From assembly GCA_040389065.1 (NCBI GenBank), contig JAZKAR010000005.1, positions 124,001 to 188,000 of the forward strand: 64,000 bases of DNA. The letters run 5' to 3'. This stretch comes from JAZKAR01 sp040389065. GTDB taxonomy: Bacteria; Pseudomonadota; Gammaproteobacteria; Burkholderiales; Casimicrobiaceae. Both the position numbers and the translations under genes were made by a program. Below the pieces are notes generated by a model that was given only the letters and a program-made list of their open reading frames with translations, ran no database searches and had not been told where the DNA came from. The stretch's first letter is position 1. Each line of letters begins with the position of its first letter. Positions 55,219 through 64,000 of the stretch are shown here, one piece after another.

Positions 55219-56286
55219 TTATTGGAGAGCAGCCACAACCGCTGCACCCATTTCTTGGGTTGAAACTTTTTTCGTGCCTTCTTGATAAATATCAGCGGTA
55301 CGTAAGCCTTTAGACAAAACGCTTTGAACGGCATTCTCTATTTGGCGAGCTATCTGTTCATTTTTTCCTGTGTATCTCAAAAGCATTGCTAATGACAAGA
55401 TAGTAGCCAATGGATTAGCACTATTTTTTCCTGCGATATCAGGAGCAGAACCATGACAAGGCTCATAGAGTCCTTTATGGTTTGCATCTAAAGAGGCTGA
55501 AGGCAGCATACCGATAGAGCCAGTTAGCATCGAAGCTGCATCAGATAAAATATCACCAAAAATATTACCTGTTACCATTACATCAAACTGTTTAGGTGCA
55601 CGAATTAATTGCATAGCGGCATTATCTACAAGCATATGGCTTAATTGAATATCAGGGTATTCTTTCGCCACTTCATCCATCACTTGCCGCCATAGCTCTG
55701 TGGTTTCAAGCACATTCGCTTTATCAACAGAACATACTTTCTTATTACGGTGCCTTGCTAACTCAAAAGCAACACGGCCAATTCGGCGAATTTCGTTCTC
55801 ATCATAACGCATGGTATTAATACCTTCGCGCACGCCATCATCGCGCGTGGTAATACCGCGAGGCTCACCAAAATAGATGTCACCTGTAAGCTCACGCACA
55901 ATCATTAAATCTAGGCCAGACACTACAGAAGTTTTGAGCGTAGAAGCGTCTGCAAGCTCGGGATACAATAAAGCAGGGCGAAGATTAGCAAATAATCCTA
56001 ACGACTTACGAATAGCTAATAGACCTCTTTCAGGGCGCACCTCACGCGGCAAAACATCGTATTTTGGGCCGCCTACAGCTCCCAAAAGAATGGCATCCGC
56101 AGCTTGAGCCAATGCCAATGTTGCATCAGGAAGAGGTTTACCTGCTTGCTCGTATCCTGCACCACCTATAGGAGCTTCTTCCCATTCGATTGCAAGCCCT
56201 TTTTTCTTAAGGCAAGTCATCACATGAATAGCTTCATTCATAATTTCTGGACCAATGCCATCGCCTGGCAATACTGCTACTTTCAT
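55219..56286 (-). CDS. leuB: 3-isopropylmalate dehydrogenase
   Basis: NAD-dependent oxidation and decarboxylation of 3-isopropylmalate in leucine synthesis. 355 residues with AVLPGDGIGPEIM, RKSLGLFANLRPA, VRELTGDIYFGEPRG and CSVDKANVLETTELWR. AGGAG upstream of the ATG, which overlaps the stop of the preceding small membrane gene (ATGA). Confidence 0.97.
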   Translation of the reverse strand: MKVAVLPGDGIGPEIMNEAIHVMTCLKKKGLAIEWEEAPIGGAGYEQAGKPLPDATLALAQAADAILLGAVGGPKYDVLPREVRPERGLLAIRKSLGLFANLRPALLYPELADASTLKTSVVSGLDLMIVRELTGDIYFGEPRGITTRDDGVREGINTMRYDENEIRRIGRVAFELARHRNKKVCSVDKANVLETTELWRQVMDEVAKEYPDIQLSHMLVDNAAMQLIRAPKQFDVMVTGNIFGDILSDAASMLTGSIGMLPSASLDANHKGLYEPCHGSAPDIAGKNSANPLATILSLAMLLRYTGKNEQIARQIENAVQSVLSKGLRTADIYQEGTKKVSTQEMGAAVVAALQ

Positions 56287-56729
56287 CTACACTCCTGTTG
56301 TCGTCTTTGTCGAAGCAGTTGGCGTCTCAATCTACGCCCACCGGTATATGACCACACAATACTTTGATAAATACCGTATAACCCTGCAATTAAACCATTT
56401 AGATATAAACACGCTAACCCTATAGCATTCCACGGTTGTACAACTAACTTGAATATGGGCGTAACCGCGCAGCCAAAGCATAAACCTTTAATTTCACCAT
56501 AACCTAAACCCCATAATTGGGGCAAGCACAATACTACAAGTGCGACTCCAAAAACCATACTGAGACTATAGCCTAGCATTGCTCCCGCTCCTGGAGCTAT
56601 AGCACAACACTGTAACCAAAAACGACCGAAGAAAGAATGGGAGGGAAGCTCAGTAGGTTGCTGCAACTCGAGAATGACGGCATCGTTTTCAGAGGAAGGG
56701 GTATCAGGCGAAGAAGCTAAAGAAGACAT
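56283..56729 (-). CDS. small membrane protein of unknown function in the leu operon
   Basis: I do not recognise a family. 148 residues: a Ser/Pro/Glu-rich N-terminus, about three hydrophobic segments (roughly 45-70, 78-95 and 100-122) and a strongly basic C-terminus (GGRRLRRQLLRQRRQQECR), which by the positive-inside rule should face the cytosol. Its stop overlaps the leuB start, so the two are translationally coupled. In betaproteobacteria leuB usually follows leuD directly; this gene interrupts that order. Confidence 0.65.
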   Translation of the reverse strand: MSSLASSPDTPSSENDAVILELQQPTELPSHSFFGRFWLQCCAIAPGAGAMLGYSLSMVFGVALVVLCLPQLWGLGYGEIKGLCFGCAVTPIFKLVVQPWNAIGLACLYLNGLIAGLYGIYQSIVWSYTGGRRLRRQLLRQRRQQECR

Positions 56730-56844
56730 TAGTTAGCACCTACAAAAAGATTCTGGATAGATGAATAGCCCAGATCTAAATTGATAACTGATAAAAAACG
56801 CTTAAGCTACTAATATTTGCCTTAATAATCTGCTTGATCCACAC

Positions 56845-56880
56845 TCTTCTTTTAGAGTAGTTTTTCACTCTAAAAGAAGA
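56845..56880. other. perfect 14-bp inverted repeat between leuD and leuB
   Basis: TCTTCTTTTAGAGT (56845-56858) faces ACTCTAAAAGAAGA (56867-56880) with an 8-nt loop; imperfect pairing continues outward (ATCCA / TGGAT). No T-run follows, so it is not a standard terminator. The remaining part of this 339-bp gap (56730-57068) shows no gene or other signal. It could be an mRNA stabiliser or operator. Confidence 0.55.
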
Positions 56881-57068
56881 TGGATTAAGGATATTAATCT
56901 TAAAATAACTACTTACTACATAGCCACTAGCAGTGCAAACTTATTTAAGTTCTCAGATAAGTGGATACAGCTTAATGCGCCCAAATAATATTGCGTTTTT
57001 TATCACCACTAACATTAACGACCTTAATAGAAAAGCTATGAAGACATGTTAGGAACGCAGTATTTTCT

Positions 57069-57701
57069 TTATAACCAAGGGAAACGTTGCGTATATGTTT
57101 TTTCAAAAGATTCTATCTGAGCAGAATATCTTAATGTGAGGGCAATATCATCCCACCCATTAAGCAAACAGTCTTTACGAAACGCCTCCACTTCAAAAGT
57201 AATATTTTCACCTTTTGGAGTACGAATGACCTGTGACTGCAAATCTACCGTTAATGTATAACCTGGTGTTGACTCTACTTCACTAAATAAACGATTGATT
57301 ATTTCTTCAGGCAATCGAATTGGTAAAATACCATTTTTAAAACAATTATTAAAAAATATATCTGCATAGGAAGGCGCAAGAATACATTTAAAACCATAGT
57401 CTTCTAGCGCCCAAGGAGCGTGCTCTCTAGAAGAACCACAACCGAAATTATGTTGGGCAAGTAAAATCTGAGCGCCTGCATAACGTGCTTGATTGAGTAC
57501 AAAATCAGGATTTAACGGACGATTTTTACAGTCCATCCCTGGCTCACCTTTGTCTAGATAACGCCACTCGTCAAACAGGTAAGGGCCAAAACCTGAACGA
57601 TGAATAGATTTCAGAAACTGCTTAGGAATAATAGCGTCTGTATCAACATTAGCTCGATTTAACGGCATAACCAAACTATTCAGGTGCGTAAATTTTTCCA
57701 T
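57069..57701 (-). CDS. leuD: 3-isopropylmalate dehydratase small subunit
   Basis: Small subunit of the LeuCD isomerase. 210 residues with NVDTDAIIPKQFLKSIHRSGFGPYLFDEWRY, the substrate-binding loop FGCGSSREHAPWAL and FFNNCFKNGILPI. GGGAG 8 nt upstream of the ATG. It follows the entericidin gene by 25 bp. Confidence 0.97.
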   Translation of the reverse strand: MEKFTHLNSLVMPLNRANVDTDAIIPKQFLKSIHRSGFGPYLFDEWRYLDKGEPGMDCKNRPLNPDFVLNQARYAGAQILLAQHNFGCGSSREHAPWALEDYGFKCILAPSYADIFFNNCFKNGILPIRLPEEIINRLFSEVESTPGYTLTVDLQSQVIRTPKGENITFEVEAFRKDCLLNGWDDIALTLRYSAQIESFEKTYTQRFPWL

Positions 57702-57726
57702 GCTGTGCTCCCTTTATCAATGCGCG

Positions 57727-57849
57727 CTAATGCGCTGCTCTCTGAATCGCCTCGCCACCGCGCTCCAGATCCCGTCCTACTCCTGATACTGTATTACAGC
57801 CAGCCACCAGAAAAGTAATTACACCTATTAAAACCCAGGCTTTTTTCAT
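57727..57849 (-). CDS. ecn: entericidin A/B-family lipoprotein
   Basis: A 40-residue protein, ATG 57849 to TAG 57727, with AGGA 8 nt upstream. Signal MKKAWVLIGVITFLVAGC gives a lipobox (VAGC, Cys18), and the mature part NTVSGVGRDLERGGEAIQRA is the entericidin signature. Entericidins are small membrane lipoproteins described as toxin/antidote pairs in enterobacteria; single copies between leuC and leuD are common in betaproteobacteria and of unclear role. The gene is a strong marker for that class. Confidence 0.9.
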   Translation of the reverse strand: MKKAWVLIGVITFLVAGCNTVSGVGRDLERGGEAIQRAAH

Positions 57850-57911
57850 AGCGCTTTTCCTATTTCATGATTTTTTCAAAAAAATTCTTGCAAAGTGCTA
57901 CTCATTATTGA

Positions 57912-59333
57912 CTAGCAACTTTGTATATCAACAAAGTGACCTGCTATTGCTGCTGCTGCTGCCATCGCTGGGCTAACTAGATGTGTACGCCCACCTGCAC
58001 CTTGCCGGCCTTCAAAGTTACGATTAGATGTTGATGCACAACGCTCGCCTGCCTCTAAACGGTCTTCATTCATACCCAAGCACATTGAGCAACCCGGCTC
58101 ACGCCACTCAAAGCCAGCTTTTTTAAATATTTTATCGAGCCCTTCTTTTTCTGCTTGTGCTTTCACTAAGCCAGAACCAGGCACAACCATCGCCAATTTT
58201 ACATTTGATGCAATATGATGATCTTTTACCCACTCAGCAGCTTCGCGTAAATCTTCTATTCTAGAATTAGTGCATGAACCAATAAATACTTTATCAATTT
58301 TAATAGAAGCAATCGGTGTATTAGGCTCTAACCCCATGTAGGCAAGTGCACGCTTAATACCATCTTTTTTAACAGGATCAGGCTCATTGTCAGGATCAGG
58401 GATAGAGGCATCAATTCCTAATACCATTTCTGGTGAGGTACCCCATGTAACCTGTGGCTTTAAAGAAGAAATATCAATATGAATAGTTTTATCAAACACT
58501 GCACCTTCATCTGAATGCAACGTATTCCAATAATGAACAGCTTTTTGCCATAACTCTCCCTTAGGAGAATAAGGAAGGCCTTTTAAAAATGAAATCGTAG
58601 TATTATCCACTGCCACCAATCCTGTACGCGCGCCTGCCTCTATTGCCATATTGCATATGGTCATACGGCCTTCCATTGAAAGCGCGCGAATAGCTTCACC
58701 AGCAAACTCAATCGCATACCCTGTTCCGCCAGCTGTTCCAATTTCACCAATCAGCGCTAGTACCATATCTTTGGCTGTACATTCTGGCGGCAATGTTCCA
58801 TGAAATAACACCTGAAGCGACTTAGCTTTTTTCATTAATAAGCATTGCGTTGCCATAACATGCTCAACTTCAGAGGTACCAATCCCAAATGCCATGGCTC
58901 CAAAAGCTCCATGCGTGCTGGTATGAGAATCGCCACATACGACTGTCATTCCTGGCAAGGTAGCACCCTGTTCAGGCCCAACCACATGCACAATTCCCTG
59001 CCGAGCATCATTCATTCCAAAGTAACGAATACCTTGTTCATTGCAATTCGATTCCAATGTATCTAACTGGATACGTGCTATAGGATCTTTTACAGGCTCA
59101 TTTCTAGGCGTTGTCGGAACATTATGGTCAGCAACGGCAAGGATACTTTCAATTCGCCAGACTTTACGATCTGCCAATTTTAGCCCTTCAAATGCTTGAG
59201 GACTCGTCACCTCATGCACTAAATGACGATCAATATAAATTAATGTTGTGCCATCATTTTCTGTGCGCACAACATGACTATCCCAAAGCTTATCGTACAG
59301 TGTACGAGGCTTAACCTGAGCTGCTTCCGACAT
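57912..59333 (-). CDS. leuC: 3-isopropylmalate dehydratase large subunit
   Basis: Aconitase-type [4Fe-4S] enzyme that isomerises 2- to 3-isopropylmalate together with LeuD. 473 residues from ATG 59333 (AGGGGATGGGGA upstream); an earlier ATG adds 11 atypical residues. Motifs: TLYDKLWDSHVV, VCGDSHTSTHGAFGA, and the cluster cysteines in FIGSCTNSRIEDL and GCSMCLGMNEDRL. First gene of the leuC-ecn-leuD-x-leuB-asd group. Confidence 0.96.
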   Translation of the reverse strand: MSEAAQVKPRTLYDKLWDSHVVRTENDGTTLIYIDRHLVHEVTSPQAFEGLKLADRKVWRIESILAVADHNVPTTPRNEPVKDPIARIQLDTLESNCNEQGIRYFGMNDARQGIVHVVGPEQGATLPGMTVVCGDSHTSTHGAFGAMAFGIGTSEVEHVMATQCLLMKKAKSLQVLFHGTLPPECTAKDMVLALIGEIGTAGGTGYAIEFAGEAIRALSMEGRMTICNMAIEAGARTGLVAVDNTTISFLKGLPYSPKGELWQKAVHYWNTLHSDEGAVFDKTIHIDISSLKPQVTWGTSPEMVLGIDASIPDPDNEPDPVKKDGIKRALAYMGLEPNTPIASIKIDKVFIGSCTNSRIEDLREAAEWVKDHHIASNVKLAMVVPGSGLVKAQAEKEGLDKIFKKAGFEWREPGCSMCLGMNEDRLEAGERCASTSNRNFEGRQGAGGRTHLVSPAMAAAAAIAGHFVDIQSC

Positions 59334-59376
59334 TCCCCATCCCCTATTGACAGTTGCCTGACACATTTAGTAGTAC

Positions 59377-59865
59377 CTATACTAAGACCATGATTGTAGC
59401 AGGACTATTATTTAAATTCATACTCCATGTCCACCCTCGCCACCATGCTCTTGTTGGCCACCAACGATCTCCCATCGCTTCAAAAACATCTGAAGCCCCA
59501 AACCACGGGTGATATCCTAAAAAAAACTGGTTCTTACAGCTCGCATGATTGCTTTTTTCCCAACAACTTATCTTATCTAGCGATGAAAATAGAGGGAACT
59601 CTTTTTGTAAAGAACGTTGCTCAGAACTTAGCCTTAACGTTCGCTTCTTCAACATTCGATGTAAAGGCTGAAATATTAAGCCATGCAACTGTGGCTCGTT
59701 ATAAACCCTCTGTTCTACATTCCCCTGAAAACCTAAAGAATCATCAAGCTCTATTAATAAAAAAACCTGATGAGGATTCCAATGCTTTCTAGCAATACAT
59801 CGCTGAAGATACTTTACCCAAGGCGCATCAAATAGCGACCATTGGGCATACGCAAGAAATAGCAT
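59377..59865 (-). CDS. hypothetical protein downstream of greB
   Basis: Not recognised. 162 residues, starting 3 nt after the greB stop, so it could be co-translated. The sequence is rich in Trp and aromatic residues (for example DRWWPTRAWWRGWTW near the C-terminus), with no membrane segment or known motif. An overlapping 121-codon frame on the other strand is a competitor. The position and tight spacing favour the minus strand, but it could also be a decayed gene. Confidence 0.4.
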   Translation of the reverse strand: MLFLAYAQWSLFDAPWVKYLQRCIARKHWNPHQVFLLIELDDSLGFQGNVEQRVYNEPQLHGLIFQPLHRMLKKRTLRLSSEQRSLQKEFPLFSSLDKISCWEKSNHASCKNQFFLGYHPWFGASDVFEAMGDRWWPTRAWWRGWTWSMNLNNSPATIMVLV

Positions 59866-59868
59866 GAG

Positions 59869-60375
59869 TTAACCATCAACGCCTGAAAACTCAATAGGAA
59901 GATAAGCCACGGCTACTATCGTTACCGTTTTTATTCCCTCCGGTGCATTCACTTCAACTGAATCACCCTCTCGTCGCTTAATAAGAGCTCGGGCCAAGGG
60001 AGAGTTCCAAGAAATATGCCCTTTTGTTGTGTTCGTTTCATCTACACCCACAATGACTACACGGCGCTCTTCTTCAGTTTCGTCAAAAAAAACATCAACG
60101 GTCGCACCGAAAAATATGAGGCCATCTTCCCGACTGGAGTTATCGACAACCTGAGCGATATCTAGCCGCTTTGTTAAAAAACGAATGCGCCTATCGATTT
60201 CTCTTAACCGTTTTTTTCCATATAGATAATCGCCGTTTTCTGAACGGTCACCATTACTGGCTGCCCATGAAACAATACTAACTGTCTCTGGGCGTTCTTT
60301 TTTAACTAAATGCTCCAATTCATTATTCAGAGCTGCAAATCCTGCTGGCGTTAAGTAATTGGGCTGTTCACTCAT
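59869..60375 (-). CDS. greB: transcription elongation factor GreB
   Basis: Binds RNA polymerase and stimulates cleavage of backtracked RNA. 168 residues: an N-terminal coiled coil (about 1-80, NYLTPAGFAALNNELEHLVKKERPE … GDRSENGDYLYGKKRLREIDRRIRFL) with the acidic tip motif GDRSENGDY, and a C-terminal FKBP-like domain with GHISWNSPLARALIKRREGD. The YGKKRLREIDRR sequence points to GreB rather than GreA. Confidence 0.93.
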   Translation of the reverse strand: MSEQPNYLTPAGFAALNNELEHLVKKERPETVSIVSWAASNGDRSENGDYLYGKKRLREIDRRIRFLTKRLDIAQVVDNSSREDGLIFFGATVDVFFDETEEERRVVIVGVDETNTTKGHISWNSPLARALIKRREGDSVEVNAPEGIKTVTIVAVAYLPIEFSGVDG

Positions 60376-60422
60376 TTTATAATTACATTCTTTTCAACAT
60401 CGAAGGCAAGAAATTTATTGCT

Positions 60423-61433
60423 TTATTGCTTTAACCACTTAGCTGCATCTATTGCAAAATAAGTCAAAATCATATCAGCACCTGCACGCTTAAATGAAAG
60501 CAAACTTTCGAGCACTACTGCTTGCTCATCTAACCAACCATTTTGAGCAGCCGCTTTAAGCATGGCATATTCCCCGCTCACCTGATATACCGCTGTAGGC
60601 ATACCAAATGTTTCTTTAACACGATGAACGATGTCTAGATAAGGCATACCAGGTTTAACCATTACAATATCAGCACCCTCTTCAATATCATGGTAAACCT
60701 CCCATAAGGCCTCATTACTATTAGCAGGATTCATCTGATATCCCTTTTTATCAGATTTACCCAATGCCTGCTTAGAACCTACTGCATCGCGAAAAGGGCC
60801 GTAAAAGCCCGATGCATATTTTGCAGAGTACGCCATGATTTGCACATGCTTGTATGCATTTGTTTCGAGTGCTGAACGAATCGCTCCGATTCGACCATCC
60901 ATCATATCTGAGGGCGCAACAATATCGGCTCCTGCCTCTACGTGAGCTAAAGCCTGACGCACTAATGCATCTGTGGTTTCATCGTTTAATACTACTCCAC
61001 TTTTCTCATCAATGATTCCATCTTGCCCATGCGAAGTATAAGGATCTAGCGCTACATCTGTAATAATGCCTAGTTCTGGAAAATGCTTTTTAAGCAACCG
61101 CACTATTTTTGGAATTAATCCATTAAGATTCCAGGCCTCTGACGCCTCTAAATTTTTATGCGAACTTTCGATGACAGGAAATAAAGCAATCGCAGGAATA
61201 CCTAAGGTTACACAGTTTTCTGCAAGTGCCAAAAGCGTCTGAGCAGTATGGCGATATTGACCGGGCATTGAAGCAATGGGAAGCTGCTCGCTGCCTTCAT
61301 CTTGAATAAAAACTGGATAAATTAAATCATTGACCGTCAGCAAATGCTCTTGAATTAAATTTCTGACAAATGTGCTTTGGCGTACACGTCGCATCCGCTT
61401 TTTAGGAAACTCTCCGGCAAATACAAAACTCAT
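60423..61433 (-). CDS. hemB: delta-aminolevulinic acid dehydratase (porphobilinogen synthase)
   Basis: Condenses two 5-aminolevulinate molecules to porphobilinogen in heme synthesis. 336 residues with the Schiff-base lysines in MAYSAKYASGFYGPFRDA and MVKPGMPYLDI. The metal region reads DVALDPYTSHGQDG, with Asp in place of the three zinc cysteines, so it is the magnesium-type enzyme. GGAG 6 nt upstream of the ATG. Confidence 0.96.
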   Translation of the reverse strand: MSFVFAGEFPKKRMRRVRQSTFVRNLIQEHLLTVNDLIYPVFIQDEGSEQLPIASMPGQYRHTAQTLLALAENCVTLGIPAIALFPVIESSHKNLEASEAWNLNGLIPKIVRLLKKHFPELGIITDVALDPYTSHGQDGIIDEKSGVVLNDETTDALVRQALAHVEAGADIVAPSDMMDGRIGAIRSALETNAYKHVQIMAYSAKYASGFYGPFRDAVGSKQALGKSDKKGYQMNPANSNEALWEVYHDIEEGADIVMVKPGMPYLDIVHRVKETFGMPTAVYQVSGEYAMLKAAAQNGWLDEQAVVLESLLSFKRAGADMILTYFAIDAAKWLKQ

Positions 61434-61970
61434 CGCTGCTCCGTCATCATCTATACGAAATAATAGCTATTCTAGCTTAGTAGCCGCTTGATAGTGCTTG
61501 TTCAAGACTAAAGTTAAATGAGAAAGCATGCGGTTTATATTTCAAGCTTTAGTTTTGAAGAGGTATCTACTTATAGCAAATTTTTTATAGCCCACATTTA
61601 CTAAATAATTTTTTGATAAACATTATTTGAAAAAAAGAAGTCTTATCCCCACTTTAAAGCCCATAGCATTAAACTTGCTTCTGGGATGTCAGCCACAATC
61701 AGCGCTTCAGCGTTAAAGTGCAAAAACCCACACGTATATCTATGCTCTTTTAGGATATAGAAAAGACTCTTACCGAGACATCACTTTTTATCTTAGAGAT
61801 AGAAAAAGGATATCAGGCAAAACGCGGTATCTTAGTAATAACTAAGACTACGTTAGGTAACACAGCCTGCCGAAATAAGATCAGATTTATGCCCTAAATA
61901 ATGTGTGATAAAACACCAGCAATTTTAATGAATTCAATATTTTGTTTAAATGATTTACCCGGAGAACATT
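61434..61970. other. divergent promoter region hemB / degP
   Basis: A 537-bp spacer between divergent genes. It contains a small 6-bp hairpin CTTAGT-AATA-ACTAAG (61831-61846) and a good ribosome site (GGAG) at its right end. A SigmaE-type promoter (GGAACTT … TCTGA) would be expected for a degP/mucD gene, but I could not find a convincing one. No gene is supported. Confidence 0.4.
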
Positions 61971-63497
61971 GTGACCAAACAACGCTCTATTCATGCTATT
62001 AGCCTTATTACTGGCCTTCTTGTCACTAGCTCAGCTCTCTACGCCTTTGATCTTTTACCTAACTTCAGTAATAAAAAAGAAACACCTCCCACGATTTCTC
62101 ATCAGCCTACCCCTCCTCCTGCCGCCGTGGCGCCAACTCAGCTCTTACCTGATTTCACTCAGCTTTATGAGCGCTATGGAAATTCAGTGGTTAATATAAG
62201 TACTACTCAACGCATTAAGCGTCAGGGAATGGCATTTGGAGATGATGCTTTTGAAGAGTTATTTCGCCAATTTGGGGTACCTGTACCACGCATGCAACCT
62301 CGAGGCGATAATAATAGACAAGAACAATATGATGAAATACCTGGGGCTGGCTCAGGATTTATTGTGGAATCGGATGGTTATATTGTTACCAATTACCATG
62401 TTGTTAAAGATGCAGATGAGGTGGTTGTTAAACTCACTGATAAACGCGAATTTAAAGCTAAAGTGATTGGTGCAGATAAACGTACTGACGTTGCTTTGAT
62501 TAAAATTGAAGAAAAAAACTTGCCCAAAGTAAACATTGGCGATCCTAGCAAATTAAAGGTAGGTGAATGGGTTGTTGCTATAGGGCAACCCTTTGGGTTT
62601 GATAATACCCTCACTGCAGGAGTAGTAAGTGCCAAAGGCCGCTCTATGCGCGGCGACCAAGATTTAGTTCCTTTTATTCAAACTGATGTCGCCATCAACC
62701 CTGGTAATTCGGGAGGGCCTCTGTTTAACTTGCGCGGCGAAGTCGTTGGAATTAACTCGATGATTTATAGCCGAAATGGCGGCTACATGGGTGTTTCTTT
62801 CTCTATTCCAATTGATGTGGCAATGGAAACGGTAAAACAGCTTCGCCAGCATGGACGCGTAAGCCGTGGACGCATGGGGGTAGCTATTCAAAATATTACG
62901 CCCGAAATTGCTCAGGCATTTGGTTTAGGGGAGCCTAGAGGTGCATTAATCGATAGCATTATGGAAGGCAGCGCTGCTGAACGTGCAGGGCTAGAACCTG
63001 GCGATGTTATTTTAAAGTATGACAACAAGGCCATTAAAAGCTCTGATGAGCTTCCTAAACTGGTAAGCCAGACACGCCCTGGAACAAGCATTAATATAGA
63101 AGTGTTGCGCAAAGGCCACCCTCTCAATCTCAGCTTAAAATTAGATGAAAATAAAGATGATTTAAATAATCGCCCTTTAGAATCAAGTAAGAATCAAAAA
63201 GATGAGACATTGAATCGGTTACTAGGAATCTATGCTAGCACCCTAACAACCGAGCAACGCCAGCAACTAAAACTTTCAACAGGTGGAGTACTTGTTGAAG
63301 GCGTTACACATAATGGTGATTGGAGAGGAAGCTTAAAAGAAGGCGACATTATCCTGGGCATCATTGACCGTGGTACACTAAGGCCCATTTCATCGGTGGA
63401 AAATCTGAAAGACTTTGTCAGTCGCGCTACCACTTCAATTGTGTTGCGCATTCGCCGTGGAAACATTCAATCCTTCATGATACTAAAAAGAGGCTAA
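61971..63497 (+). CDS. mucD: periplasmic serine protease DegP/MucD (HtrA family)
   Basis: Envelope quality-control protease and chaperone. 508 residues from a GTG start at 61971, chosen for GGAG 6 nt upstream; an ATG 21 nt earlier lacks one. A signal peptide (…LLVTSSALYA) and a Pro-rich linker precede the trypsin-like domain with triad His143 (TNYHVVKDADEV), Asp173 (RTDVALIKI) and Ser247 (NPGNSGGPLFN). Two PDZ domains follow (about 285-385 and 405-505). The order mucD-lepA is typical of betaproteobacteria and pseudomonads, where mucD belongs to the SigmaE group; rpoE-rse genes are not upstream here. Confidence 0.94.
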   Translation: MTKQRSIHAISLITGLLVTSSALYAFDLLPNFSNKKETPPTISHQPTPPPAAVAPTQLLPDFTQLYERYGNSVVNISTTQRIKRQGMAFGDDAFEELFRQFGVPVPRMQPRGDNNRQEQYDEIPGAGSGFIVESDGYIVTNYHVVKDADEVVVKLTDKREFKAKVIGADKRTDVALIKIEEKNLPKVNIGDPSKLKVGEWVVAIGQPFGFDNTLTAGVVSAKGRSMRGDQDLVPFIQTDVAINPGNSGGPLFNLRGEVVGINSMIYSRNGGYMGVSFSIPIDVAMETVKQLRQHGRVSRGRMGVAIQNITPEIAQAFGLGEPRGALIDSIMEGSAAERAGLEPGDVILKYDNKAIKSSDELPKLVSQTRPGTSINIEVLRKGHPLNLSLKLDENKDDLNNRPLESSKNQKDETLNRLLGIYASTLTTEQRQQLKLSTGGVLVEGVTHNGDWRGSLKEGDIILGIIDRGTLRPISSVENLKDFVSRATTSIVLRIRRGNIQSFMILKRG

Positions 63498-63509
63498 AGA
63501 GCTGCTGTT

Positions 63510-64000
63510 ATGACAAGCCAAAACATTCGCAATTTTTCGATCATTGCCCATATTGACCACGGAAAATCGACCCTTGCCGATCGATTTATTCAGCGATGTG
63601 GTGGTTTGTCTGACCGTGAGATGGAATCTCAGGTTCTTGACTCCATGGATCTAGAAAAAGAGCGTGGTATCACCATTAAAGCCCAAACAGCTGCGCTTAG
63701 TTACCTTGCGCGAAATGGTCAGCGATACCAGCTCAATCTTATTGATACGCCTGGTCACGTAGATTTTTCTTATGAAGTTTCACGCTCGCTTGCTGCCTGT
63801 GAAGGTGCGCTCTTGGTAGTTGATGCCTCGCAAGGAGTTGAAGCGCAAACCGTTGCTAACTGCTATACGGCAATAGAACAAGGTGTAGAGGTAGTACCTG
63901 TTTTAAACAAAATTGATCTCCCTGCTGCTGAGCCTGAACGAGTACGAGAAGAAATTGCTGAGATTATTGGAATTGATGCTACCGATGCTGTTTTATGCAG
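63510..64000 (+). CDS. lepA: elongation factor 4 (LepA), 5' part
   Basis: Ribosome back-translocase GTPase. The first 163 residues are inside the window; the gene runs off the right edge. G1 motif AHIDHGKST, G2 region ERGITIKAQT, G3 DTPGHVDF and G4 NKID are present, and MTSQNIRNFSIIAHIDHGKSTLADR is the usual LepA start. It begins 12 bp after the mucD stop. Confidence 0.97.
   Translation, partial: MTSQNIRNFSIIAHIDHGKSTLADRFIQRCGGLSDREMESQVLDSMDLEKERGITIKAQTAALSYLARNGQRYQLNLIDTPGHVDFSYEVSRSLAACEGALLVVDASQGVEAQTVANCYTAIEQGVEVVPVLNKIDLPAAEPERVREEIAEIIGIDATDAVLC

Noticed and set aside
59427..59792. 121-codon open frame on the plus strand opposite the hypothetical gene after greB
   Set aside because: No ribosome site, no protein-like features, and all neighbours are on the minus strand with tight spacing; the antisense frame is slightly better supported.
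1..64000. CRISPR arrays, prophage, complete insertion sequences, rRNA, further tRNA genes, classical metabolite riboswitches
   Set aside because: No regularly spaced repeats, phage genes, transposase genes or recognisable RNA folds were seen apart from tmRNA; weakly conserved RNAs could be missed by eye.

Overview
The window (roughly 40% G+C by eye) looks like a chromosomal segment of a low-GC betaproteobacterium, probably Burkholderiales-like; genus and species cannot be fixed from the sequence. The main support is gene order: leuC - entericidin - leuD - (small membrane gene) - leuB - asd, mucD/degP - lepA, gpsA next to secB, and pilMNOPQ followed by aroK. No prophage, complete insertion sequence, CRISPR array or rRNA was seen. 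Almost all content is housekeeping or surface-structure genes, mostly on the minus strand.

Layout. 0-4.3 kb: tmRNA (ssrA, lacking about 2 nt at the window edge) with a clear promoter, then nadD, gpsA, an SH3-domain protein and secB. 4.8-7.6 kb: murJ (plus strand) facing an M48-fold protein whose HExxH site is lost. 7.8-15.7 kb: type IV pilus minor-pilin operon fimT-pilV-pilW-pilX-pilY1-pilE, with a strong intrinsic terminator lying 8 nt before the fimT start, which makes it a candidate attenuator. 15.9-17.3 kb: purB. 17.7-22.8 kb (plus): a GspE-type ATPase, a short PHA-synthase-like protein, and a response-regulator/MshEN/GspE fusion whose ATPase motifs are degraded. 22.9-25.8 kb: ychJ-like, mltD, aroK. 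26.3-31.7 kb: pilMNOPQ. 32-38.6 kb: an orphan lipoprotein, nagZ, mnmC, argA. 38.6-44.4 kb: a KimA-like APC transporter, sucCD, a J-like/RDD membrane protein. 44.8-53.4 kb: leuA and pgaABCD (poly-N-acetylglucosamine biofilm polysaccharide). 54-59.3 kb: leucine operon and asd. 59.4-64 kb: an unknown ORF, greB, hemB, degP/mucD, and the 5' part of lepA.

How it fits together. Two surface systems dominate: the type IV pilus (alignment subcomplex and secretin pilMNOPQ; minor pilins and PilY1 adhesin) and PNAG export (pgaABCD). Both suit a surface-attached life style. The core motor genes pilB/pilC/pilD and the other gsp genes are not in the window.

Most unusual points: (1) the GspE / PhaC-like / REC-GspE cassette; (2) a family of palindromic, MITE-like repeats with TTAGAAGTTACGCAG ends, four copies in intergenic DNA; (3) the terminator before fimT; (4) the dead M48 protein; (5) an 8-C tract inside the SH3-gpsA overlap. 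Start codons were chosen from Shine-Dalgarno sequences and family lengths, so several coordinates are shorter than the longest possible reading frame.
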